Below are positions 7,293 through 12,699 of a DNA stretch of 13,916 nucleotides, in pieces (position 1 is the first letter of the stretch; every line of letters starts with the position of its first letter). The notes below the pieces were generated by a model, which searched no databases, had not been told where the DNA came from, and worked only from the letters and a program-made list of their open reading frames with translations. The stretch covers positions 1 through 13,916 of the forward strand of contig JAYYOR010000020.1 in assembly GCA_036130055.1 (NCBI GenBank), read 5' to 3'. The stretch comes from TMED69 sp036130055 (lineage in GTDB: Bacteria; Pseudomonadota; Gammaproteobacteria; Ga0077536). A program made the translations under genes and the position numbers.

Positions 7293-7807
7293 TTTTCGTC
7301 TAGCCTGTCAAATAATTCAGCAAGATTACATGGCCTCGTCTGATTGTTTAGTTGTTGCGAAATTAACTTCTCCCACGCCAATCTACACGCATTTTTTGAG
7401 CCCGGCAATACGAAAATATATGTCGAATTAGCGACCCCAGCCAATGCTCTTGACTGAAGTGAAGAGGTATTTATATCTAGAAATGACAGATACCTAAAAA
7501 TTTCTCCAAAGCCATCCAGTGTTTTGTCAAATAGCGGTAGGAGCGCTTCGGGTGTCCCGTCTCTTCCAGTTACGCCAGTGCCACCAGTAGTCAAAACCAC
7601 CTGACATTTGGCATCGGAAATCCAATCAGAGACTATGGCACGAATGGAGTAAATATCATCTCTACACAAGCTGCGTTTGAATAAGGTATGACCCGAATTG
7701 GAAATCCTATCTGCGAGTAGCTTCCCTGATAAATCAGTTTCCAAAGTTCTGGAGTCCGAAACGCATAAGACGGAAATATTAAGGCCATTAAATTTTACAT
7801 TCGACAT
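7289..7807 (-). CDS. moaB: Molybdenum cofactor biosynthesis protein MoaB
   Basis: MoaB/MogA-fold protein of molybdenum cofactor synthesis; the family adenylylates molybdopterin before metal insertion, although the role of E. coli MoaB itself is less settled. From Met at 7807 the protein has 172 residues, near E. coli's 170. Visible motifs are ISVLCVSDSRT at the start, QVVLTTGGTGVTGRDGTPEA (69-88) forming the pterin-binding site, GFGEIFRYLSF (99-109), LQSRALAGVANSTYIFVLPG (117-136) and QTRPCNL near the end, all MoaB-like rather than MogA-like. The reading frame also opens at a GTG at 7840, adding 11 residues, but the family begins at the later Met, which has AAGAG about 9 nt upstream. No other molybdenum gene is in the window. 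The last bases overlap the L,D-transpeptidase start. Confidence 0.93.
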   Translation of the reverse strand: MSNVKFNGLNISVLCVSDSRTLETDLSGKLLADRISNSGHTLFKRSLCRDDIYSIRAIVSDWISDAKCQVVLTTGGTGVTGRDGTPEALLPLFDKTLDGFGEIFRYLSFLDINTSSLQSRALAGVANSTYIFVLPGSKNACRLAWEKLISQQLNNQTRPCNLAELFDRLDEK

Positions 7808-7847
7808 AGAAACAAACTCTTGTAAAATAGTAATTTGCACTACATAG

Positions 7848-7888
7848 TTGATGATTGCAACTAAATCAGGTAAAAACTAAAATTTTAG
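7848..7888 (+). promoter_or_regulatory. Candidate promoter with 12-bp palindrome
   Basis: In the divergent 90-bp gap between moaB and the small-protein cluster, TTGATG (7848-7853) with TAAAAA (7871-7876) at 17 bp, or TTGCAA (7855-7860) with TAAAAT (7878-7883) at 17 bp, could serve as plus-strand promoters. CTAAAATTTTAG (7877-7888) is a perfect 12-bp palindrome adjoining the ribosome-binding AGGA. The matches are moderate and the leader would be very short. Confidence 0.3.
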
Positions 7889-7897
7889 GAATCAAAA

Positions 7898-8140
7898 GTG
7901 AATCGGAAAACTAAAGAAAAGTGTAAAGTATGTCGACTAATTAGAATGTATGTTCTATGTGCAATCCCACTTCTAATTGTAATTTACCTTCGCCCTGAAT
8001 TTAGCCTTTTTAAAGGTATACTTCTAACAAATCTTTTTGCGACATTTATCTCCATACTTTTTGTGGTTACAGTCGGTTGGAAAGCCTATATTGAATTTTG
8101 GAAACCATATCGTGAAAAAAGAAAAAGAAAAAATGCCTAA
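7898..8140 (+). CDS. Small two-helix membrane protein with N-terminal CxxC
   Basis: I do not recognise a family for this 80-residue protein. It has a basic N-terminus with KCKVCR (Cys9 and Cys12), a first hydrophobic segment at about 18-31 containing a third cysteine (Cys21), a second at about 39-60, and a strongly basic tail (KPYREKRKRK). The positive-inside rule puts both ends, including the CxxC, in the cytoplasm. The start is GTG, supported by TTAGGA seven nt upstream. The stop overlaps the start of the next gene by 8 bp, and the K+ channel gene follows closely, so the three are probably co-transcribed. The CxxC might bind metal or be redox-active, but a single CxxC is weak evidence. It is likely real: ribosome-binding site, membrane-protein pattern and tight packing all agree. 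Confidence 0.7.
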   Translation: MNRKTKEKCKVCRLIRMYVLCAIPLLIVIYLRPEFSLFKGILLTNLFATFISILFVVTVGWKAYIEFWKPYREKRKRKNA

Positions 8141-8300
8141 TTGCTGGGAATGTAAATTCTTCAGAATTACCTGGGATAAAAATTTTAGGTATGGGTGCAT
8201 ATCAATGGGTTTTAGGTCAAAAGTTTTGCCCTCATTAGAGGTTTATAAATCCGATAAAAGACATTGTTTGAGCTTCAAAATCAAATCAAAAGCAAAATAA
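8133..8300 (+). CDS. 55-residue four-cysteine protein (putative metal-binding, unknown function)
   Basis: Short soluble protein starting MPNCWECKFFRITWDKNF, with cysteines at 4, 7, 22 and 45 in the pattern CxxC-x14-C-x22-C, and conserved-looking GCISMGFRSKVLPSLEV. This resembles, from memory, a widespread family of tiny proteobacterial proteins (N-C-x-x-C-K/R-x-F-x-x-T-W-D...GC..FGFKS..LPS..V......C) that databases have often labelled uracil-DNA glycosylase. At 55 residues it cannot be such an enzyme, so that name should not be transferred. Four cysteines suggest one bound zinc or iron. The ATG at 8133 is inside the end of the preceding gene (8-bp overlap); an upstream in-frame GTG at 8112 would add seven mostly lysine/glutamate residues. 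The K+ channel gene begins 14 bp after its stop. Confidence 0.8.
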   Translation: MPNCWECKFFRITWDKNFRYGCISMGFRSKVLPSLEVYKSDKRHCLSFKIKSKAK

Positions 8301-8314
8301 AAAAAGAGTTTAGA

Positions 8315-9226
8315 ATGAATAGACAAAGAATAATGGAAGTCGTTAATGCAGCGAAACCTGATGATCCAGTTAGCAGAATGTGTGATGTTTTGTTATCCAT
8401 TTTAATCATACTCAATCTCGTAGCCGTTTGCCTTGAATCAGTCGAAACCATCAATCAGCAATTTAGGTTAGCACTACTTTACTTTGAAATATTTTCTGTT
8501 TCTATTTTTGCTTTGGAATATAGTTTACGAATTTGGTCTGCTGCGGATAACAAAAAACTGCGAGGAAATTCGGCCCTTAAGAAACGCTGTGATTACATAT
8601 TTAGTTTTACCGGGCTAATAGATCTTATGGCTATTCTTCCTAGCATACTGCCTCTTATTTTTGGTGGAATCGACCTGCGTTGGCTGAGAATTCTCAGACT
8701 TGTTAGATTACTAAAAATTTCACACTACTCTTCGGCCTTAGAGGATTTTTTTTCAGCGCTTTACGAAGAACGAAAATCTTTCTTTGCTACTATTTATTTA
8801 TTGTCTGTAGCTTTATTTCTTAGCAGCTCTTTAGTTTACCTAGCTGAGAATGAAGTCCAACCTGAAGAGTTCAAATCAATCCCTCATGCTATGTGGTGGT
8901 CGCTTATAACCCTAACAACCGTAGGATACGGAGATGTCTCCCCAATAACACCTGTTGGGAAGATAGTCGGAGCATTCACAGCCTTGATGGGTGTTTGCAC
9001 TGTTGCATTACTTACCGGAATCGTCGCCTCTGCCTTTGCGAATCAGTTAGCTAGAAAGCGTCAGATGTTTGAGGCAGAGGTGTCAAACGCTCTTGACGAT
9101 GGAATTTTGACTGGCGACGAGGAAAACTATCTCAATTCATTAAAAGAAAATCATCACATCAGCGACGAGCAGGCAAGAGCGATCATCAATACACTAAGCA
9201 AAAGTCGCAATAAAAAAGAAACCTAA
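8315..9226 (+). CDS. Voltage-gated potassium channel (six-helix Kv type)
   Basis: Inner-membrane tetrameric K+ channel subunit of 303 residues. Helices run at about S1 22-42, S2 54-74, S3 98-117, S4 119-135, S5 155-177 and S6 212-240. S4 carries Arg122, Arg125, Arg128, Arg131 and Lys134, one charge every third residue, as in true voltage sensors. The pore helix MWWSLITL leads into the selectivity filter TTVGYGD (201-207). After S6 a cytoplasmic tail of about 60 residues includes DDGILTGDEENYLNSL, an acidic helix pair often seen behind proteobacterial channels of this type; no RCK/TrkA-N domain is present. The ATG at 8315 follows AAGAG and starts after the previous stop; an upstream in-frame non-ATG start at 8264 would overlap that gene. 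It converges on pomB2 with 4 bp between stops. Confidence 0.93.
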   Translation: MNRQRIMEVVNAAKPDDPVSRMCDVLLSILIILNLVAVCLESVETINQQFRLALLYFEIFSVSIFALEYSLRIWSAADNKKLRGNSALKKRCDYIFSFTGLIDLMAILPSILPLIFGGIDLRWLRILRLVRLLKISHYSSALEDFFSALYEERKSFFATIYLLSVALFLSSSLVYLAENEVQPEEFKSIPHAMWWSLITLTTVGYGDVSPITPVGKIVGAFTALMGVCTVALLTGIVASAFANQLARKRQMFEAEVSNALDDGILTGDEENYLNSLKENHHISDEQARAIINTLSKSRNKKET

Positions 9227-9230
9227 CTGA

Positions 9231-10505
9231 TTATTCGTCGATAATTATTTCAATGCGGCGATTCTTAGAACGTCCTGACGGCGTTTCGTTAGTATCAATA
9301 GGTTTTGTATCCGCAAAACCAGTCACAGTAACCCTTCCCGCCGATAGTTGTGAATTGTTCAATAAGTAATCTGCTACGGCTGCCGAGCGTGCAGCTGACA
9401 GATCCCAGTTAGTTCTAAATCTTTCGCTAAAAGCGATAGGCACATTATCAGTATGACCTTCAACTATTATTTGGCCCTTGGTTCCTTCAATTGAAGTAGC
9501 AACCTTATCTAAAGTGGGTAAAAAACTTGACTGAAGACTTGCGTAACCACTTCTGAAAGATCCTTGATCTGCCAATCTGACAATTATTTTATCATCTTGT
9601 TTCTCTACTTCTGCTCTCCCTTTGACAATCTCATCTGAAAGATTTGCCCTGATTTTTTCTAAAATGTCAGACTGACCCGCATTGAAGTCTGTTCCTTTAA
9701 ATTTGTCGCTTTGAGAGTTTTTTTGGTCTTCTTTTCCAGGAGAAGCCTCCTCGACCTCGATCGCTGACTCAATCTGAGCTTGAGCATTCGCGATTTTTGA
9801 GAAGATTTCTAAGTTTTCCTGGGAAATTGTTGCTCCTTTTTCGAACTTTGTTCCCTCTCCATTAACCCCTGAAATAGCATTAGTTTTCATCTTTACTACT
9901 AACTTGTCTTCTCTAATCTGCAAGTCTAGTTTACCCTCCGCAATCTCTTTCGCCAAAGCTTTAGAAAGTTTTTCTTTGTCTGAATTTAGTTTGAATTTTT
10001 CTTTCTTTGTCGTGGTTTTCAGTACAGGATCTTCTGGCTGTGGATCGTCTGTGCTTTGTTCTTCTGAAACATCTCTCAAAGTTGGATCTGTCTTCGCACT
10101 TTTAAATTGCTTGGCTATTATATTATCAGCTTTAGGGGGTTCCACGATCGGAACAATTCTCTGAACACCAAAACTACTTTTTAAAGAACCACTAATTTCC
10201 TTAAATTTGGGAACGTTCATATGGGCAAAAGATAAAATCAAAACGAAAAAAGCCATAAGTAGAGTTGCCATATCAGCAAAGGTTGCCATCCAAGCAGGAG
10301 CACCTCCCTTGCATGGCGGACATTCCTCTTGAAGCCCCTCCTCTTCTTCCTCTTCTTCCTCTTCTTCCTCTATCGCCTCTTCTTCATTTGGCGCTTCCTC
10401 TGGGGCTCCAGCCGCATCATTATTCGGTCCATTCGGAAGATCATTCTCACTGTTTGAATTTTGTTCAACATCGCTGTCAACTTGTTTATCGTCTGATTCG
10501 GCCAT
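9231..10505 (-). CDS. Flagellar stator B subunit, second paralogue (PomB/MotB-like)
   Basis: Second of two tandem stator B genes; B subunits anchor the ion-driven stator to peptidoglycan. The 424 residues exceed the usual 300-320. Order: acidic cytoplasmic tail (1-61) with eleven consecutive glutamates (46-56), CPPC (62-65), membrane helix (about 71-94) with the ion-binding Asp78 in WMATFADMATLLMAFF, a plug-like stretch (FKEISGSLKSSFGV), a first stalk repeat (about 177-240), a linker, a second stalk repeat (about 281-340), and an OmpA-like domain with GHTDNVP (350-356), NWDLSAARS and SKNRRIEIII. It shares 28 identical residues with its paralogue over CPPC and the helix, encoded with synonymous differences. 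The ATG lies 11 nt after the preceding stop and has no clear Shine-Dalgarno, suggesting reinitiation. All key residues look intact, so it is unlikely to be a decaying copy. Confidence 0.92.
   Translation of the reverse strand: MAESDDKQVDSDVEQNSNSENDLPNGPNNDAAGAPEEAPNEEEAIEEEEEEEEEEEGLQEECPPCKGGAPAWMATFADMATLLMAFFVLILSFAHMNVPKFKEISGSLKSSFGVQRIVPIVEPPKADNIIAKQFKSAKTDPTLRDVSEEQSTDDPQPEDPVLKTTTKKEKFKLNSDKEKLSKALAKEIAEGKLDLQIREDKLVVKMKTNAISGVNGEGTKFEKGATISQENLEIFSKIANAQAQIESAIEVEEASPGKEDQKNSQSDKFKGTDFNAGQSDILEKIRANLSDEIVKGRAEVEKQDDKIIVRLADQGSFRSGYASLQSSFLPTLDKVATSIEGTKGQIIVEGHTDNVPIAFSERFRTNWDLSAARSAAVADYLLNNSQLSAGRVTVTGFADTKPIDTNETPSGRSKNRRIEIIIDE
9486..9977 (-). repeat. Diverged internal duplication of the stalk segment in PomB2
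   Basis: Protein residues 177-240 (EKLSKALAKEIAEGKLDLQI, then EDKLVVKM) and 281-340 (ILEKIRANLSDEIVKGRAEV, then DDKIIVRL) share the pattern L..EI..G...(V/L)....DK(L/I)(V/I)V(K/R)(M/L), followed later by a helix. The second copy leads into the OmpA-like domain; the first lacks the peptidoglycan-binding half. Alignment is by eye. Confidence 0.6.
10341..10370 (-). repeat. In-frame 9-bp tandem repeat encoding a glutamate run
   Basis: The plus strand reads CTCTTCTTC three times plus CTC (10341-10370), i.e. GAAGAAGAG units on the coding strand. Each unit adds three glutamates, so copy changes would alter tail length without a frameshift. It lies in the acidic tail of PomB2, just before the CPPC motif. 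Confidence 0.85.
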
Positions 10506-10516
10506 AATAAATTTAT

Positions 10517-11800
10517 CTATTGATTAATAATAATTTCGATTCTGCGATTTTTTGCTCTTCCCGCTGGAGTATCATTCGAATCAATTGGTTTAGTATCCGC
10601 GAAACCGTTAACAACTAATCTTTCTTGTTTAATTCCGGTAGTGTTAACGAAAAAGCTAGCGACTGAGGCGGACCGAGCAGCAGCTAAATCCCAGTTTGAG
10701 CGAAATCTCTCACTAAAAGCGACGGGTACATTATCTGTATGGCCCTCAATTCTTATCTTCCCTCCAGATTTTGTAATTGCTTTGCCTACCTTGTTCAAAG
10801 TATCACCAAAACTCGTTCTCAAATCAGCACTACCCGAAACAAACGAGCCCTGATTTGCGAGCCGCACGATAATATTATCCCCGTCGAGCAAGACGTCAGC
10901 CAAACCTTTACTTATCTGCTCGGACAAATCCATTTTCAGCTGTTTATATTTATTTTTTTGGTCAATTCTGTCTTGTTCGTATAATCCGGCTGCTGATTTC
11001 CCATCGAGTTCTCCCTCAGATCGTCCTTTTTGTTCCTCACCAATTGCTTTCGGTTGTTTTCTCACCAAAATCTCTGATGGAACTTTTGTTTGAATTTCTG
11101 TGATCTTTGAAGCAATATCTAACGTCTCTTGAGAAATTTTACCACCAGATTTTCTAGATAAATCTTTGCTACTTTTACCGCCACTTGTCTCTTTATTTTG
11201 TAGGTCCACTACAATTTTTTCATCTTTAATTCTTATTTTGGCTTGACCGGAGTTAATTTCTTCAGCGAGTGCCTCTTGTACTTCTCTAAAATCTTTATCT
11301 ACTGAACTCTCTCCTTCATTTTCTTCTGTTTTTTTAACAATATTTTTGCGCGAAGTATCTTCAGATTTTTGTTTTTTCGAGGGGATCACTGTTGGTTCAG
11401 CTACAGAAGGAGTAAATTCTTGCGCAACAATGCTCCTGGCCATTGGAATCGTAATTAGTGGTACTATCACCTTAACACCAAAGGCATTTTTTAAAGCGCC
11501 GGATATCATTTTAAATTTTGGCAATTCTGTTTCAGCGAATGATAATAGCAAAACAAAAAAAGCCATTAGCAAGGTCGCCATATCAGCGAAGGTAGCCATC
11601 CAAGCAGGAGCTCCACCTTTGCATGGCGGACAATCTTCCTTTGGCGAACCGCTATCCGATGAACTCTCATCGGCATTTTCTTCTTCCCCCGATTCAGCCT
11701 CTTTATCTTGGTTTTCTTCGTCTGTTGAGTTTTCCAGCTCACTCTCGTCAGGAGAAGGGGCAGATTCATTGTTGATATTATTCTGGGTTTCTTCAGCCAT
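10517..11800 (-). CDS. pomB: Flagellar stator B subunit, first paralogue (PomB)
   Basis: Stator B subunit pairing with the PomA encoded just upstream. Of 427 residues, 1-56 form an acidic, serine-rich cytoplasmic tail, followed by CPPC (57-60), a membrane helix (about 66-89) with ion-binding Asp73, and a periplasmic plug-like stretch (FKMISGALKNAFGV). SIVAQEFTPSVAEPT (123-137) is strongly reminiscent of Vibrio PomB, favouring a sodium-type stator. A first stalk repeat (about 173-235), a linker, a second repeat (about 285-345) and the OmpA-like peptidoglycan-binding domain (GHTDNVP 353-359, NWDLAAARSASV, AKNRRIEIII) follow. Vibrio PomB is about 316 residues, so the extra length comes from the tail and the additional repeat. 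AGGA about 10 nt upstream overlaps the pomA stop; the intergenic gap is 13 bp. The symbol is given to this copy because it lies next to pomA. Confidence 0.93.
   Translation of the reverse strand: MAEETQNNINNESAPSPDESELENSTDEENQDKEAESGEEENADESSSDSGSPKEDCPPCKGGAPAWMATFADMATLLMAFFVLLLSFAETELPKFKMISGALKNAFGVKVIVPLITIPMARSIVAQEFTPSVAEPTVIPSKKQKSEDTSRKNIVKKTEENEGESSVDKDFREVQEALAEEINSGQAKIRIKDEKIVVDLQNKETSGGKSSKDLSRKSGGKISQETLDIASKITEIQTKVPSEILVRKQPKAIGEEQKGRSEGELDGKSAAGLYEQDRIDQKNKYKQLKMDLSEQISKGLADVLLDGDNIIVRLANQGSFVSGSADLRTSFGDTLNKVGKAITKSGGKIRIEGHTDNVPVAFSERFRSNWDLAAARSASVASFFVNTTGIKQERLVVNGFADTKPIDSNDTPAGRAKNRRIEIIINQ
10766..11284 (-). repeat. Diverged internal duplication of the stalk segment in PomB1
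   Basis: Residues 173-235 (EALAEEINSGQAKIRIKDEK, then IVVDL) resemble 285-345 (LKMDLSEQISKGLADVLLDG, then DNIIVRL). The pattern matches that in the paralogue, including IS.E.L.I.SKI after the first copy in both proteins, so the internal duplication predates the gene duplication. Confidence 0.6.
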
Positions 11801-11813
11801 TTATGCTTATTCC

Positions 11814-12572
11814 TTAACCGGCAGCTTCGGCAACCTTTTCTCTAACTTTTGGAGATAAAAACGAGGCTAAATAGTCCGTTAAAATTCTTGGGTTGCCTCC
11901 AGCTTGAATGAAAAGAACTCCTTCAATAATAAGTTCATTGTTTGCTGCTTCCAATTCCGCAGCGTTTTCAAGTTTTTGGGCAATAGGCAAACAAAAAACA
12001 TTTGCAAGAATAGCTCCATACATTGTCGTTAAAAGCGCTACCGCCATCGCCGGACCGATTGCTTTAGGATCAGACATATTTGCAAGCATTTGCACGAGCC
12101 CTATCAGAGTCCCAATCATACCCATTGCTGGGGCAATTTCACCCCATGCACTAAATATTTTAGCTCCCATCGCATGTCTCTTCTTCGCTGATGCATTATC
12201 ACGCTCTAAAGAGGCCTTCACAATCGCGACATCTGTTCCATCTACTAGCATCCCGACAGCTTTAGATAAAAATGGATTAGCTATTTCTTGGCCCTCTAAC
12301 GCTATCATCCCATCTTTTCTAGCAATAGTTGCTAATTCTGTTATTTGGACAACTAAATCCTCGGGTTTGTCGAGTCCTCCTTTAAAGGTTTTTCCTGCGA
12401 CCTTAATAGCACCTAAAAACTCGCCTAACGACGATCGAAAGAGAACCACCATTATCGAGCCTCCCACTACGATCATGAGTGAGGGTGCGTTAACAAAAAG
12501 AGCCGGTTCGGAAATCGATGCTGCGATCAGGCCAAACGCTCCTATTAAACCAACTAAAGTAGCAATATCCAT
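11814..12572 (-). CDS. pomA: Flagellar stator A subunit (PomA, sodium-type MotA)
   Basis: Four-helix stator subunit; five A subunits surround two B subunits, and ion flow drives rotation of A around B, turning FliG. The 252 residues are near the 253 of Vibrio PomA, and the text is closely similar: MDIATLVGLIG start, LMIVVGGSIMVVLFR (helix 2), cytoplasmic LATIARKDGMIALEGQE (80-96) with the charged residues that contact FliG, APAMGMIGTLIGLVQML (147-163, helix 3) and DPKAIGPAMAVALLTTMYGA (168-187, helix 4). Thr155 and Thr183 correspond to Vibrio PomA Thr158 and Thr186, linked to sodium selectivity, so Na+ coupling is inferred. The loop between helices 1 and 2 is a little shortened. GGAG lies 8 nt before the ATG. 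It heads the stator genes and is followed by two B genes. Confidence 0.95.
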   Translation of the reverse strand: MDIATLVGLIGAFGLIAASISEPALFVNAPSLMIVVGGSIMVVLFRSSLGEFLGAIKVAGKTFKGGLDKPEDLVVQITELATIARKDGMIALEGQEIANPFLSKAVGMLVDGTDVAIVKASLERDNASAKKRHAMGAKIFSAWGEIAPAMGMIGTLIGLVQMLANMSDPKAIGPAMAVALLTTMYGAILANVFCLPIAQKLENAAELEAANNELIIEGVLFIQAGGNPRILTDYLASFLSPKVREKVAEAAG

Positions 12573-12652
12573 CTTCTAAACTCCGATCTAACGATTAGTT
12601 AATCCTAAACTGAACATAATATTTTTTACAGACGATTTCCATAATTAAGTTC

Positions 12653-12681
12653 TTATTAATTAATAATTTCTGATGTCTCAA
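12653..12681 (-). promoter_or_regulatory. Candidate pomA promoter and 14-bp palindrome
   Basis: In the 127-bp gap between flagellin and pomA, the minus strand shows TTGAGA (12681-12676; 5/6 of a -35) and, 17 bp on, TAATAA (12658-12653; weak -10). TTATTAATTAATAA (12653-12666) is a perfect 14-bp palindrome overlapping this -10. No TAAA-N15-GCCGATAA flagellar sigma-28 box was seen in the gap, and no convincing terminator follows flagellin. Weak evidence overall. Confidence 0.3.
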
Positions 12682-12699
12682 ATAAATCAGTCGAGTTAA

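Noticed and set aside
8037..8132. Longer start for the four-cysteine protein overlapping the two-helix protein by about 100 bp
   Set aside because: The extra residues are the out-of-frame reading of a plausible membrane protein; family similarity begins at the Met at 8133.
8133..8300. Annotation of the 55-residue protein as uracil-DNA glycosylase
   Set aside because: Far too short for any glycosylase fold and lacking the catalytic motifs; the name appears to be a database error for this family.
8264..8314. Longer start for the K+ channel
   Set aside because: It would overlap the preceding gene and use a non-ATG codon; the ATG at 8315 has AAGAG upstream.
9231..10505. pomB2 as a decaying duplicate
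   Set aside because: The frame is intact, and the channel aspartate, plug, GHTDN and RRIEIII motifs are all kept, with synonymous changes relative to pomB1.
11346..11858. Open frame of 170 codons on the plus strand opposite pomB1
   Set aside because: Serine-rich translation is the complement of the acidic tail codons of PomB1; shadow frame.
11908..12579. Open frame of 223 codons on the plus strand opposite pomA
   Set aside because: The minus strand encodes an unmistakable PomA with conserved motifs; the antisense translation has no recognisable domain and no good ribosome-binding site.
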